Below are positions 23,006 through 32,066 of a stretch of 64,000 bases of DNA, piece by piece. The notes beneath the pieces were generated by a model, which was not told where the DNA came from, ran no database searches, and worked only from the letters and a program-made list of their open reading frames with translations. Source of the stretch: Streptomonospora salina (GTDB lineage: Bacteria > Actinomycetota > Actinomycetes > Streptosporangiales > Streptosporangiaceae); the NCBI RefSeq assembly GCF_014204715.1, contig NZ_JACHLY010000001.1, forward strand, positions 496,001 through 560,000. The letters run 5' to 3'. Position 1 is the stretch's first letter. The number at the start of each line of letters is the position of its first letter. The translations under genes and the position numbers were made by a program.

Positions 23006-24136
23006 CTAGCGGTCGTTTCCGGGGTCGGCTCCGTCCGCGGTGGCCTGCGCCCCGGTCTGGGTCGTCGTCGGATCCGCGTCGTCGGGCCGGTCCGCCGATT
23101 CGGCCGCGGACTCGTCCGGATCCCCGGCGTCCTGACCGGTGCCCGGGGTTTCCTCCGGTTCGGCGGCCGTGGCGGCACGCAGGTCGATCGGCTCGGTCGG
23201 AGGGGACTCCTCCGCCGCGGGCGGTGCCGGGGCGGTGTTCCACTCCCCGACGGGCTCCGTCTCCGACGGCGCTTCCGGACCGTCGGGTTCTGCCCCTGCC
23301 GGCTCCTCAGCGGCACCGTCGGTGTCGGTGCCCGCGTCCTCGCGGCCCGCATCGCGGTTCAGGCCGGTGACGAAAGCGCTGAAGGAGCGGTCCCGGCCGG
23401 TTTCGTCGACGGGGACGTCCTGGTCGGCTCCGGGTGCCGACCGGGCCGGCGGCGTTTCGTCGGGGGGCTCGGTCTCGGCTGCACGGGCGGGTTCCGCCGT
23501 CTCCGCCTCCGCGGTCTCTTCGGCTTCGGCCGCCGCAGCCGGTTCCTCGGCGGGCGGGACCGGACCGGAACCGCCGGGGGCCGGGGCGGGCGCCGGCACG
23601 GTGTCGTCGAAATCCCGCGCTGCCCACTCCTGCGGGGGTTCGCCGCCGGCCGGCGTATCGGGTACGACGGAGGCGACCGCGTCATCGGCGGCGCCCTGGG
23701 CGGCGGCGCCCTCGTCGGGCCGACCGGGCAGGGTGCGGGGGTGCGGTCCGGCGGGCTGCCGGGTTCGGGGAGCCGCCGCGCTCTGCGCGGGTATGCTCCC
23801 GGGTTCCCGGGGTTCGGTCCCTTCGGTGGCAGTGCTCTCCTGCGCTGCGGCGCTTCCCGGAATTCCCGCCGATGCTCCCGGAGTCTGGGCGGGGACGGAC
23901 GCCTTCCCCAAACCGTCCGTCCGTACCCGCGACCGTTCGGGGCCGTCGGCCGCCGCCTCACTCACAGGGCCCAGCCCCAGGTGCTCGCGCGATCGCACCG
24001 CCTCGGCGACGAGCAGCACCGCACCGATGCCGCCCAGTACGAGGGCGATGTAGACCAGTGTGGTCTCCGCCAGCACCACGCCGAAGGCGAGGACCGCCAG
24101 AGCCGCCACCAGGACGGCGAGACTGAGGATGAACAC
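23006..24136 (-). CDS. Two-helix membrane protein with long acidic Pro/Ala/Glu-rich tail
   Basis: A 376-residue protein starting with two adjacent hydrophobic segments (LSLAVLVAALAVLAFGVVLA and YIALVLGGIGAVLLVAEA, residues about 4-46), then roughly 330 residues of low-complexity, acidic, Pro/Ala/Glu/Thr-rich sequence, surely disordered and cytoplasmic. No catalytic motif. A short conserved-looking patch DRSFSAFVTGLNRDAGRED lies near residue 250. The start is a GTG at 24136 without a clear ribosome binding site. It follows divIVA on the same strand by about 100 bp; proteins of this type beside divIVA are plausible polar-growth partners, but that is inference from position. Function unknown. 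Confidence 0.72.
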   Translation of the reverse strand: MFILSLAVLVAALAVLAFGVVLAETTLVYIALVLGGIGAVLLVAEAVRSREHLGLGPVSEAAADGPERSRVRTDGLGKASVPAQTPGASAGIPGSAAAQESTATEGTEPREPGSIPAQSAAAPRTRQPAGPHPRTLPGRPDEGAAAQGAADDAVASVVPDTPAGGEPPQEWAARDFDDTVPAPAPAPGGSGPVPPAEEPAAAAEAEETAEAETAEPARAAETEPPDETPPARSAPGADQDVPVDETGRDRSFSAFVTGLNRDAGREDAGTDTDGAAEEPAGAEPDGPEAPSETEPVGEWNTAPAPPAAEESPPTEPIDLRAATAAEPEETPGTGQDAGDPDESAAESADRPDDADPTTTQTGAQATADGADPGNDR

Positions 24137-24232
24137 GGAATAGGAGAGCTTTCACTCAAGGGTTGTGTTGTGCGCTACCGCGCTGCGGCACAGTCCATCG
24201 CCGCGATCGTCAGCGCGCCTGGACTCAGCGGG

Positions 24233-25204
24233 TCAGCGGCGCTCGGGCGGGGCCTCGCCGGGGTGGTAGCCGCCGGGCTGGGCCGGCTCGGGCTGGGCGA
24301 AGGGGTTGCCGCCCGAAGGTGCGCCGTTGGCCGGGCCGCCGGGAGGCATTCCCGGGTTGCCGCCGGTGGGCGTCATGGTCTGGAAGCCGCCGGTCGTGTT
24401 GGGGTTCTGCTGCTGCCCGGAGTTGTGCTCGTTGGCGCCCTCGGCGAGCTCGCGCAACTGGCGCTCGAAGTAGTCCTTGAGGCGGCTGCGGTACTCGCGC
24501 TCGAAGTCCTTGAGCTCGGCGACCTTGTGCTCCAGCTCCTCGCGCTGCTGCACCAGGGATCCCATCACCTGGCGGTGGCGCTCCTGGGCGTCGCGGTCGA
24601 GGTTCTCGGAGCGGGCGCGGGCCTCGTTGACGATCTGCTCCGCCTGGCGGCGGGCCTTGCCGAGGATGTCGTCGGCCTCGTGGCGGGCGCGGCCGAGGGT
24701 CTCGTCGGCCTCGCGGCGCGCGTCGGAGATCGCCTGGTCGGCGGTCTGCTGAGCCAGCGCCAGCACGCGGGCCGCGGTGTCCATGTTCTCTTCGGACCCG
24801 GACAGGCCCATGTTGGCCGCCATCGCCGGTATCTGCTGCTCCAGCGGCTGCTGTTGCTGGGGCTGCTGGGGCTGCTGCGCCTGAGGCTGGGGCTGCTGGG
24901 GCTGCTGGGGCTGAGGCTGCTCCTGGCGCGCCGGCTCGGGCTGCTGCTGCGGGGCCTCGGGGGGAAGCTGCTGCTGTTGCTGTTCCTGGGGCTGCTGCTG
25001 GAAGTCCTGCATGCCGGCGTTGGGCACCTTGCCGCGCAGGCACTCGGCGAGCTTGCCCCGCAGCTCCTCGTTCTCCTGGATCAAGCGGTCGAGCTCGGTC
25101 TCGACCTCATCGAGGAACGCGTCTACCTCTTCCTCGTCGTATCCCGGCCGGAGCCGGGTGGTACTGAACTGCTTGTTCCGCACATCCGCGGGTGTCAGCG
25201 GCAT
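24233..25204 (-). CDS. divIVA: DivIVA/Wag31 polar growth scaffold
   Basis: Coiled-coil protein that marks cell poles, senses membrane curvature and recruits the wall-elongation machinery in actinobacteria. The 323-residue product has the conserved lipid-binding N-terminal domain: [20 protein letters not shown], then [20 protein letters not shown], which continues into the first coiled coil to about residue 58. A Gln/Pro-rich linker spans about 66-125 and is coded by CTGCTGGGG-like repeats. The second coiled coil runs about 138-260 ([20 protein letters not shown]). A Gly/Pro/Asn tail ends the protein. It has its own promoter at 25259-25286. Confidence 0.95.
   Translation of the reverse strand: MPLTPADVRNKQFSTTRLRPGYDEEEVDAFLDEVETELDRLIQENEELRGKLAECLRGKVPNAGMQDFQQQPQEQQQQQLPPEAPQQQPEPARQEQPQPQQPQQPQPQAQQPQQPQQQQPLEQQIPAMAANMGLSGSEENMDTAARVLALAQQTADQAISDARREADETLGRARHEADDILGKARRQAEQIVNEARARSENLDRDAQERHRQVMGSLVQQREELEHKVAELKDFEREYRSRLKDYFERQLRELAEGANEHNSGQQQNPNTTGGFQTMTPTGGNPGMPPGGPANGAPSGGNPFAQPEPAQPGGYHPGEAPPERR
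24840..25005. repeat. CTGCTGGGG-type repeats in the divIVA linker
   Basis: The region encoding the linker contains many degenerate 9-bp units such as ggctgctgg and gctgctggg, giving Gln-Gln-Pro runs. Such tracts can change length by slippage without breaking the frame. Confidence 0.75.
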
Positions 25205-25258
25205 GTTCGTCTCCTTGGCGCGCTTGGACCGTGTCCGTAGGGACGCTACCTGATCGTG

Positions 25259-25286
25259 ACCTTACGGCAATCCAGATCATGACCAA
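25259..25286 (-). promoter_or_regulatory. Promoter of divIVA
   Basis: Minus-strand TTGGTC (25286-25281), 16-nt spacer, TAAGGT (25264-25259). Transcription start is expected near 25252, about 48 nt before the divIVA ATG at 25204. Confidence 0.6.
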
Positions 25287-25333
25287 GGCCACATATCGAA
25301 AGCAGGGCTTATCTTTCCGACATCTGCGGCCTT

Positions 25334-25627
25334 TCAGGTGAACGGGATCACCCTTACGACCTGGAGGAGGATCACCACGATGAGGAAGAGGACGGTGAAG
25401 CTCAGATCCAGCGCCAGCCCTCCCAGGCGGATCGGCGGGATGAACCGGCGCAGGAACCTCAGGGGCGGGTCGGTGATCGTGTAGACGGTCTCCGCGAGCA
25501 CCAGCACGAACCCGGTCGGCTTCCACGACCGCGCGAACGCCTGTACGAGTTCGAAGACGAGCCGCCCGATCAACACCAGCATGAACAGGTTCAGCAGGAT
25601 GATGATGACGGACTGGACGATACTCAC
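25334..25627 (-). CDS. yggT: YggT family membrane protein
   Basis: A 97-residue protein with two hydrophobic helices (VQSVIIILLNLFMLVLIGRL and LSFTVLFLIVVILLQVV) joined by a conserved amphipathic stretch containing YTITDPPLRFLRRFIPPIRL, the YggT signature. In actinobacteria the gene lies between sepF and divIVA, exactly as here, and is thought to work with division or polar growth proteins; molecular function is not settled. The start ATG at 25627 is 40 bp after the sepF stop, so it is probably cotranscribed with sepF. Full-length for the family. Confidence 0.92.
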   Translation of the reverse strand: MSIVQSVIIILLNLFMLVLIGRLVFELVQAFARSWKPTGFVLVLAETVYTITDPPLRFLRRFIPPIRLGGLALDLSFTVLFLIVVILLQVVRVIPFT

Positions 25628-25666
25628 GGCCGTTCCCGGACCCCATCTCTGGACGTCAGTGATGAT

Positions 25667-26194
25667 CTAACTCTGGTTGAAGAACCCTCGCTCAGCGATG
25701 CGTGCTTTGTCTTCAGCAGTCACCTCAACATTAGCCGGGGACAACAAGAACACCTTGGTGGTCACGCGATCGATACTGCCATGGAGTCCGAAGATCAGCC
25801 CCGCCGCGAAGTCGACCAGACGCTTGGCGTCGCTGTCGACCATCTCGGTGAGGTTCATGATCACCGGCACACCTTCTCGGAAGTACTCTCCGATGGTACG
25901 CGCCTCGTTGTAGGTCCGGGGATGCAGCGTGGTGATGCGCGCGAGATCCGCGGTAGCCGGCGCGTTGTGCGTCGGAGTGCGCCTGTCCGCAGGAGACATG
26001 GTGTAGTCATCCGCATCCGTCAGCGAGTCGATGCGCGGGTCGGCACTCTGGTGATCGGGATCCCGATCGCGCCGGCCCTCGATTCCTTCGTCGAAGTCGT
26101 CGAAGTCGTCGTATTCGTCCGCATAGCGGGGATCGTAGCGGTCGTCCTCCACGAGGCCGAGGTAGACCGCCATCTTGCGCATCGCGCCGGCCAT
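25667..26194 (-). CDS. sepF: SepF cell division protein
   Basis: Membrane anchor of the Z ring and a direct FtsZ partner, essential in actinobacteria that lack FtsA. The 175-residue product begins [18 protein letters not shown], the amphipathic membrane-binding helix, then a disordered acidic linker (about 20-80), then the folded SepF domain (about 85-173): [40 protein letters not shown], and [21 protein letters not shown] chose the ATG at 26194, preceded by GGAGG, because it matches the known N-terminal helix; longer frames would bury it. It follows yggS by 123 bp. Confidence 0.95.
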   Translation of the reverse strand: MAGAMRKMAVYLGLVEDDRYDPRYADEYDDFDDFDEGIEGRRDRDPDHQSADPRIDSLTDADDYTMSPADRRTPTHNAPATADLARITTLHPRTYNEARTIGEYFREGVPVIMNLTEMVDSDAKRLVDFAAGLIFGLHGSIDRVTTKVFLLSPANVEVTAEDKARIAERGFFNQS

Positions 26195-26317
26195 CTCTTG
26201 TCCTCCGTCGTCCCTGTGGTGCGGCACCGCAGATGACTCAGTCCATGTCGGGCCCGGATCGAGCCCCCGTCGTGCGGGCGAACTCGACAGATGGGCGCCA
26301 AAGTCCATGTGGGGACA

Positions 26318-27058
26318 TTACCCCACGTTCGTTCCGCGATCGTCGAGCAACGCCGTACCCACCCGCAGGTGTGTCGCACCGTGTCCGACCGCCGCTTCCA
26401 GGTCCCCGCTCATCCCGGCCGAAACGATCCTCGCCCGAGGGTAACGATCCCGGACCCCGGCGGCGACCGCTTCGAGCCGGGCGAACGCTTCGGCGGGATC
26501 GCCCTCGCGAGGCGCCACCGCCATGACCCCGTCCAGGGACAGCCCCTCCTCGGCGGCCACGGCGTCGGCGACGGCCGGGACGTCGCGCGGGTCGGCGCCG
26601 CCGCGCGGGCCGAGCGCCCCGGGCCGGGCCTCGGGGTCGAGGTCGACCTGGACCAGGCAGCCCACCCTGCGGCCTTCGCCGCGGGCGCGTTTGCCGAGGG
26701 ACGACACGAGCCGGGTGCGGTCCAGGGAGTGGACGACGTCGGCGTAGCGGGCCACAGAACCGGCCTTCCTGGTCTGCAGCTGGCCGACGAAATGCCACCG
26801 CAGTCCCAGGTCGGCGCATTCGGCCGCCTTGGGCGCGGCTTCCTGGTCGCGGTTCTCACCCACGTCGGTGATTCCCGACTCGGCGAGGATGCGGACGTCG
26901 GAGGCGGGGAACGTCTTGGTCACCGCGACGACCGTCACCTCCTCGGGGCCGCGTCCGGCCGTGGAACAGGCGGCGTCGATCCGCTTGCGCAAGGCTGCGA
27001 GGTTGGCGGCGATCCGCTCGCGGCGCCCCTGCCCGGCGCCGTAGTGCTCGGCCGTCAC
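26318..27058 (-). CDS. yggS: YggS-family PLP-binding protein
   Basis: Pyridoxal-phosphate homeostasis protein (PLPBP family), an alanine-racemase-like single-domain barrel. The 246-residue product shows VTVVAVTKTFPASDVRILAE, where the Lys binds PLP. It continues with GITDVGENRDQEAAPKAAEC and WHFVGQLQTRKAGSVARYAD (family signature), and ends with SAGMSGDLEAAVGHGATHLR followed by RVGTAL. I start at the GTG at 27058: it overlaps the pgeF stop by 4 nt (GTGA) and has GGAGGAC 4 nt ahead. The gene sits in the usual ftsZ-pgeF-yggS-sepF series. Confidence 0.95.
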   Translation of the reverse strand: MTAEHYGAGQGRRERIAANLAALRKRIDAACSTAGRGPEEVTVVAVTKTFPASDVRILAESGITDVGENRDQEAAPKAAECADLGLRWHFVGQLQTRKAGSVARYADVVHSLDRTRLVSSLGKRARGEGRRVGCLVQVDLDPEARPGALGPRGGADPRDVPAVADAVAAEEGLSLDGVMAVAPREGDPAEAFARLEAVAAGVRDRYPRARIVSAGMSGDLEAAVGHGATHLRVGTALLDDRGTNVG

Positions 27059-27780
27059 GGCGTCCTCCATACGAATCCCGCGAACCGGCCGGTGGGGGCG
27101 CCGCCGCGGTGCGAGAACAGTTCGGGGCTCTCCAATGTGCAGCGGTCGTCGGAGGAGACATGGCCGACATCGGCCGCGCGTAGCTGTGCGGTCACAGCCG
27201 CACGCAGGTCCACTCCGGCGGTGCCCGCCCGGGTGCGGACAGCGGCCTCGGGGGCGCTGCGCGCGACGTCGGCCTGCACGTCGGGGCCGACCTCGTAGCA
27301 CGATCCGCAGACGGCCGGGCCCAGCACCGCGCTGATGCGGGCGGGATCGGCGCCCAGCCGCGCCATCTCGGCGACCATCGCCGGCGCCACCCCTTGGCGG
27401 GTCCCCGACCGGCCGGAGTGGGCCGCGCCGACGATCCCCGCCTGCGCGTCGGCGGCCAGCACCAACAGGCAGTCGGCGGCCAGCGCCGCCAGCACCAGGT
27501 CGTCGCGGCCGGTCACGACGGCGTCGACGCTTCCGGCGCTTCCGGGCTCGTCGGCCACCGCGACCCGCGCGCTGTGCACCTGGTCCATCCACACCACGCG
27601 CCGGGCGGGGAATCCGAGCCGGTCGGCGGCGACACGGCGGTTCTCCGCTACCGCACCCGGGTCGTCGTCGACCCCGTGGCCGAGGTTGAGGGTGTCGAAC
27701 GGCGGAGCGGAGACCCCGCCGTCGTAGCGCTGGGTGAATCCGGCGTGCGCTCCGGGCCCCAGCTCGATCACGGCACTCAT
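27055..27780 (-). CDS. pgeF: Peptidoglycan editing factor PgeF (YfiH/DUF152, laccase-domain)
   Basis: Cytoplasmic multicopper-oxidase-like amidase-type enzyme that keeps L-Ser out of peptidoglycan precursors; older annotation calls it polyphenol oxidase or laccase. The 241-residue product has RVVWMDQVHSARVAVADEPG (metal-binding His) and VLAALAADCLLVLAADAQAG. It also has the signature GAAHSGRSGTRQGVAPAMVA (His) and GPAVCGSCYEVGPDVQADVA (Cys). In the third of these AAHxGWRG is typical, and here it reads AAHSGRSG, a mild variation. It follows ftsZ by 109 bp and overlaps yggS, as in other actinobacteria. Confidence 0.92.
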   Translation of the reverse strand: MSAVIELGPGAHAGFTQRYDGGVSAPPFDTLNLGHGVDDDPGAVAENRRVAADRLGFPARRVVWMDQVHSARVAVADEPGSAGSVDAVVTGRDDLVLAALAADCLLVLAADAQAGIVGAAHSGRSGTRQGVAPAMVAEMARLGADPARISAVLGPAVCGSCYEVGPDVQADVARSAPEAAVRTRAGTAGVDLRAAVTAQLRAADVGHVSSDDRCTLESPELFSHRGGAPTGRFAGFVWRTP

Positions 27781-27826
27781 GGTGTGCGCTGTTCCTCCGC
27801 ATCCGCTGCACTGGTCGAGGGACGCG

Positions 27827-27868
27827 AAAAAGCGTACCGGCGGCGGGACGTTCCGCCGCCGGTACGCT
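27827..27868 (-). terminator. Intrinsic terminator after ftsZ, with U tract
   Basis: On the minus strand a 16-bp perfect stem (27868-27853 with 27846-27831, 6-nt loop) is followed directly by TTTTT. It is the only classical U-tailed terminator I see in the window and should separate ftsZ from pgeF. Confidence 0.85.
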
Positions 27869-27889
27869 CGACCGCCGCGATCGGCGGTT

Positions 27890-29398
27890 CTACTTCAGGA
27901 AGTCGGGGACGTCGAGGTCGTCGGGGTCGTCGAAGACGACGCGGCGCCGCGGCGTGGACACATCGCCCGAGGGCGAAGGCGCGCCGTCCGTTCCGGTGCC
28001 GCGCACCTCGCCGTAGTCGTCGTCGACGGCGCGGACGCGGGAGCGGGCGTCCTGGTCGTCCTCGGCCGCGGCGGGTTCCGGGGCGGGTTCGGGCGCGCGC
28101 CGTTCGGCCTCGTCCCGCGGCGGATCAGCGCGCACCGGCTCGGGCTCGGGCGGGCGCTCGTGCCGGGGCGAACGCTCGGGCGCGGGCGCGCCGGCCTCGC
28201 TCCGCTGCGGCGGGTCCTCGCGGACCGGTTCCCGGGCCGCTTCGCGAGCCTGCTCGCGCACGGGTTCGCGGACCGGCTCGGAGCCCCGGGCCGAGGACGC
28301 GGGTTCGGCCGCTGCCTGCGGACGGGCCTCCTCGGCGGACGGGCGCACCGCCGGACGCTGCTCGGCGGCCGGAGCCGCGGGCTTCTCGCGGGCCGACTGC
28401 GGCTGCGGCGCGGGCACCGCCGCCTTCTCCGGCGGAGCGGCGGTCTCGTTGTGCGGTTCGTCGAACCCGGCCGCTATAACCGTCACGCGGACTTCGTCGC
28501 CGAGCGCGTCGTCGATGACCGCGCCGAAGATGATGTTGGCCTCGGGCGCGGCGGAGTTGGCCACCAGTTGCGCGGCCTCGTTGATCTCGAACAGCCCGAG
28601 GTCGGACCCGCCCTGGATGGACAGCAGCACGCCGTGGGCGCCGTCGATACTGGCCTCCAGCAGCGGCGACGATATCGCCATCTCCGCTGCCGCGACGGCG
28701 CGATCATCGCCTCTGGCCGAGCCGATTCCCATCAGCGCCGATCCGGCGCCCTGCATCACCGATTTGACGTCGGCGAAGTCGAGGTTGATCAGGCCGGGCG
28801 TGGTTATCAGATCGGTGATGCCCTGCACACCCGAGAGCAGCACCTGGTCGGCCTGCTTGAACGCGTCCAGCACGCTGACCTGGCGGTCGGAGATGGACAG
28901 CAGCCGGTCGTTGGGGATCACGATGAGGGTGTCGACCTCGTCGCGCAGCATCGCGATCCCGGTTTCGGCCTGGGTGGCGCGGCGCTTGCCCTCGAAGCCG
29001 AACGGCCGGGTGACCACACCGATGGTCAGCGCGCCCAGCGAGCGCGCGATGTTGGCGACCACCGGAGCCCCGCCCGTTCCGGTGCCGCCGCCCTCGCCGG
29101 CGGTGACGAAGACCATGTCGGCCCCCTTGAGGACCTCCTCGATCTCCTCGCGATGATCCTCGGCGGCCTTGCCCCCGACGTCGGGATTGGCGCCCGCGCC
29201 GAGCCCGCGGGTGAGTTCGCGTCCGACGTCGAGCTTGACGTCGGCATCGCTCATAAGCAGCGCCTGAGCGTCGGTGTTGATAGCGATGAACTCGACGCCC
29301 TTGAGTCCCTCTTCGATCATCCGGTTGACGGCGTTGACGCCGCCGCCGCCGATTCCGACGACCTTGATGACCGCGAGGTAATTCTGCGGTGCTGCCAC
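27890..29398 (-). CDS. ftsZ: Cell division GTPase FtsZ, long C-terminal linker
   Basis: Tubulin-like GTPase that forms the Z ring at division septa. The 502-residue product has the GTP-binding core: [40 protein letters not shown], then the tubulin signature [20 protein letters not shown] near residues 99-118, and [20 protein letters not shown]. The core ends near residue 318. The C-terminal peptide [10 protein letters not shown], which binds SepF and partners, is intact. Between them is a Pro/Glu/Arg-rich linker of about 170 residues, making the protein some 100 residues longer than typical 390-410-residue homologues. Start is a GTG at 29398. Confidence 0.97.
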   Translation of the reverse strand: MAAPQNYLAVIKVVGIGGGGVNAVNRMIEEGLKGVEFIAINTDAQALLMSDADVKLDVGRELTRGLGAGANPDVGGKAAEDHREEIEEVLKGADMVFVTAGEGGGTGTGGAPVVANIARSLGALTIGVVTRPFGFEGKRRATQAETGIAMLRDEVDTLIVIPNDRLLSISDRQVSVLDAFKQADQVLLSGVQGITDLITTPGLINLDFADVKSVMQGAGSALMGIGSARGDDRAVAAAEMAISSPLLEASIDGAHGVLLSIQGGSDLGLFEINEAAQLVANSAAPEANIIFGAVIDDALGDEVRVTVIAAGFDEPHNETAAPPEKAAVPAPQPQSAREKPAAPAAEQRPAVRPSAEEARPQAAAEPASSARGSEPVREPVREQAREAAREPVREDPPQRSEAGAPAPERSPRHERPPEPEPVRADPPRDEAERRAPEPAPEPAAAEDDQDARSRVRAVDDDYGEVRGTGTDGAPSPSGDVSTPRRRVVFDDPDDLDVPDFLK

Positions 29399-29831
29399 GA
29401 CGAGGGGCCTTTCCGCTCGCTCCGCCGATCGCGCCGTTCCGCCTCAGCGGAATCTGCCGTCCTGCGGCGGCGAACGAACCGATCGGCTGTCCGGTTCTAC
29501 AGTCTTTCCACTGGGCCCCGCTGACCGGCGCGGGGCCGATCGGGTTCCCAGCCAGGGCTTCGGGCTCGCAGCCGGGCGTTCCCCTCCTGTCGGGTGCTTC
29601 CCGCCGTAATCGCCCTAACGTTGCAGGTCCATACTTATGTAAACCAACGGTATTGCTTCCCGACAGTAAGCCGCTGCCTGGCTACAGGCAACTAACCACG
29701 GGTTCAGCCTAACGGCGTGTCGCGCGGCGGAGCGATGTCCGAACCGGCGCGTCGCGCCCGAGGACCGCGCCGCCGGGACCGCGGGCCGCACCTCCGGGGC
29801 CGGGCGCCGCGGCTGCCGGACGTCCGGCGCC
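29399..29831. other. 433-bp ftsQ-ftsZ intergenic region with ftsZ promoter(s)
   Basis: No coding frame. The minus-strand promoter at 29663-29691 lies 265-293 bp upstream of ftsZ, next to a clearly AT-richer stretch (about 29620-29710). Multiple ftsZ promoters in this same gap are known in Streptomyces; only one good match is visible here. Confidence 0.6.
29663..29691 (-). promoter_or_regulatory. Candidate ftsZ promoter with overlapping inverted repeat
   Basis: Minus-strand TTGCCT (29691-29686), 17-nt spacer, TACTGT (29668-29663). The perfect dyad TGCCTG-gcta-CAGGCA (29675-29690) covers most of the -35 and half the spacer, the place for a repressor or regulator. Confidence 0.55.
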
Positions 29832-30584
29832 TCACTCGACAACGGCCATGCCCGGCGCGCTGACGTCGTAGTGCCGGTCGCCTGCGGGCGGGTGCTCGCT
29901 GAGTAGGACGGTCAGCACCGTGCTCTTGCGCTCGGATCGCTCGGGCGTGCCCCACGCGACGGTGGAGCCGCTGTCCAGCGTCAGTTCGAGTCCGTCGCCG
30001 TCGCCGTCGCCGGCCTCGACGGAATCGATACGCCCGCCGACGGCGGCCGGGATCCGGCCGAGCACCGTGGCGGCGGCGGCGACGGCGGAGCTGCCCTCGG
30101 GCTCGCCGGGAACACTGATCAGCGGGTAGTTGTCGGGCCGCTGGTCGGTATCGGCGATGCGCACGCCGTCGCCGTCGATCAGCCGGAAACCGTCGCCGGC
30201 GCGCATGGCCATCACCGGGGTACGCTCGACGACCTCCACCCGCAGGGTCGCCGGCCAGCTGCGGCCGACCTCGGCCGACTCCACCAGCCGCAGCTCCTCG
30301 GCGCGCCCGCCGGCGGCGTCGGTGTCGACGCGGGCCAGCGGGGTGCCGGTGGCGACGTCGACGGCGGCCGCCACACCGTCGGGTTCCAGCCGGGAGGTAC
30401 CGGTCACCTCGACCTGGCGCACCACCAGAAGCCGCGAACCCAGCAGCACCCAGACCACCACCGTCAGCACCGCCACGATGAGCAGCACCACGAAGGCGGC
30501 CTTCCAGGGGTCGGAGCGGCGGGTTCCGGAGCGCTGCGCAGGTCCGCCGCCGCGGGCGGCGCTCTGCCCGATGGTCGCGGTCAC
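29832..30584 (-). CDS. ftsQ: FtsQ cell division protein
   Basis: Single-pass membrane protein of the divisome that links FtsL/FtsB-type proteins to the septal synthase. In the 250-residue product a short cytoplasmic tail leads to one transmembrane helix (about residues 28-52: AAFVVLLIVAVLTVVVWVLL). The POTRA domain follows (RLLVVRQVEVTGTSRLEPDG, residues 51-120), then the beta domain with VGRSWPATLRVEVVERTPVM and DGDGVRIADTDQR. It follows murC by 42 bp on the same strand. Order murC-ftsQ-ftsZ is standard for actinobacteria. Its ATG start is at 30584. Confidence 0.94.
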   Translation of the reverse strand: MTATIGQSAARGGGPAQRSGTRRSDPWKAAFVVLLIVAVLTVVVWVLLGSRLLVVRQVEVTGTSRLEPDGVAAAVDVATGTPLARVDTDAAGGRAEELRLVESAEVGRSWPATLRVEVVERTPVMAMRAGDGFRLIDGDGVRIADTDQRPDNYPLISVPGEPEGSSAVAAAATVLGRIPAAVGGRIDSVEAGDGDGDGLELTLDSGSTVAWGTPERSERKSTVLTVLLSEHPPAGDRHYDVSAPGMAVVE

Positions 30585-30626
30585 GCTGCTCTCGCCGCCT
30601 TCCGCCCGGTACGCGCGCGTGCGCGC

Positions 30627-32066
30627 CTAGTCGCCGACCCGCTCCAGCGCCGACAGCGCTTCGACGATCCGCGGCCCCAGCTCGGTGACGTCGCCCGCGC
30701 CCATGGTCAGCACGATGTCGCCCGGCTCGGCGACGCTCGCCGCACGCGCGACCGCCTCGGCCCGGTCGGGTTCGTAGCCGACCCGGTCGTGGGTGATCCC
30801 GCGGGTGATCAGTTCGGAGCTGACACCGGGTTCGGGATCCTCCCGGGCGGCGTAGACCGACAGGACCACGACCTCGTCGGCCGGGGACAGCGCCTCGGCG
30901 AACTCGTCGGCGAAGATCCGGGTGCGACTGTACAGGTGGGGTTGGAACACCGCCACGACCCGGCCGGGCGATGCGTCCGCGCCACCGCGGGTGTCCAGAG
31001 CGGCGCGGGCCGCGCGCAGGTCGGCGGCGATCTCGGTGGGGTGATGGGCGTAGCTGTCGTAGACCGCGACGCCGCCGGCTTCGCCCTTGAGTTCGAAACG
31101 CCGCGCGGCGCCGGTGAATCCGGCCAGCCCGGCCACGGCGACCTCGGGGTCGTAGCCCAGCACGTCGGCGACGGCCACGGCCGCCGCGGCGTTGAGCACG
31201 TTGTGCCGGCCGGGCACGGCCAGCTCGGCGCGCACCGGCGGCGCGCCGGGCGCGGCGATGGTGAAGGAGGTGCGGAAGCCTTCGGCCGCGATCTCGGTGA
31301 CACGGTAGTCGGCGTCGGCCGCCTCGCCGTAGGTGACCACGCGCTTGCCCAGGCCGCGAGCGGTCTCGGCGACGCGCCGGGCGCCGGCGTCGTCGACGCC
31401 GGCGACGAGGGTGCCGCCGACCCGCTCGGCGAAATCCGCGAATTCGGCGTGGATCTCGTCGATCCCGCCGTAGTTGTCGAGGTGGTCGGCCTCGACGTTG
31501 GTGACCACGGCGATCTCGGGAGAGAGCATCAGGAACGATCCGTCGCTCTCGTCGGCCTCGGCGACGATGACCTCGCCGGCGCCGGCGTCGGAGCCCTGCC
31601 CGGTGGTGACGAGCGCGCCGCCGATGACATAGCCGGGTTCGGCGCCGGCGTGCTGCAGCACCACCGTGAGCATGGAGGTGGTGGTGGTCTTGCCGTGGGT
31701 GCCGGCGACGGCGGTCCCGCGGCGCCCCAGCAGCAGCGCGCCCAGGGCGGCGGCGCGCGGGATCACCCGCAGGCCGCGTTCGCGGGCCTCGGCCAGCTCG
31801 GGGTTGTCCTCGCGTACGGCCGAGGTCACCACGACCGTGTCGGCGGCGCCGACGTAGGCGGCGTCGTGGCCGACGTGGGTGGTGGCGCCCAAGGCGGTGA
31901 GCTCGTGCAGCAGCGGGCCGTCCGCGGCGTCGCTGCCGGTGACCTCTGCGCCCAGCTGCAGCAGGATGCGCGCGATGCCGGACATGCCGACACCGCCGAT
32001 GCCGATGAAGTGGACCCGGCCCAGCTCGTCCACGGGCACGGGGTCGGCAGGCGGAACCAGGCTCAC
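30627..32066 (-). CDS. murC: UDP-N-acetylmuramate-L-alanine ligase
   Basis: Adds L-Ala to UDP-MurNAc with ATP in the cytoplasm, the first step of the stem peptide. The 479-residue product has the N-terminal HFIGIGGVGMSGIARILLQL (Rossmann, UDP binding), the P-loop GTHGKTTTTSMLTVVLQHAG near residues 120-139, EADESDGSFLMLSPEIAVVT, and the C-terminal YDSYAHHPTEIAADLRAARA, a MurC signature. The start GTG at 32066 overlaps the murG stop by 4 nt (GTGA) and follows GGGAAGGACG. The gene is cotranscribed with murG and ftsW. Confidence 0.96.
   Translation of the reverse strand: MSLVPPADPVPVDELGRVHFIGIGGVGMSGIARILLQLGAEVTGSDAADGPLLHELTALGATTHVGHDAAYVGAADTVVVTSAVREDNPELAEARERGLRVIPRAAALGALLLGRRGTAVAGTHGKTTTTSMLTVVLQHAGAEPGYVIGGALVTTGQGSDAGAGEVIVAEADESDGSFLMLSPEIAVVTNVEADHLDNYGGIDEIHAEFADFAERVGGTLVAGVDDAGARRVAETARGLGKRVVTYGEAADADYRVTEIAAEGFRTSFTIAAPGAPPVRAELAVPGRHNVLNAAAAVAVADVLGYDPEVAVAGLAGFTGAARRFELKGEAGGVAVYDSYAHHPTEIAADLRAARAALDTRGGADASPGRVVAVFQPHLYSRTRIFADEFAEALSPADEVVVLSVYAAREDPEPGVSSELITRGITHDRVGYEPDRAEAVARAASVAEPGDIVLTMGAGDVTELGPRIVEALSALERVGD

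Noticed and set aside
24840-25005. CTG-rich repeats as a possible CRISPR or other array
   Set aside because: Units are 9 bp, directly adjacent and in-frame within divIVA, coding for a Gln/Pro linker; no spacers.
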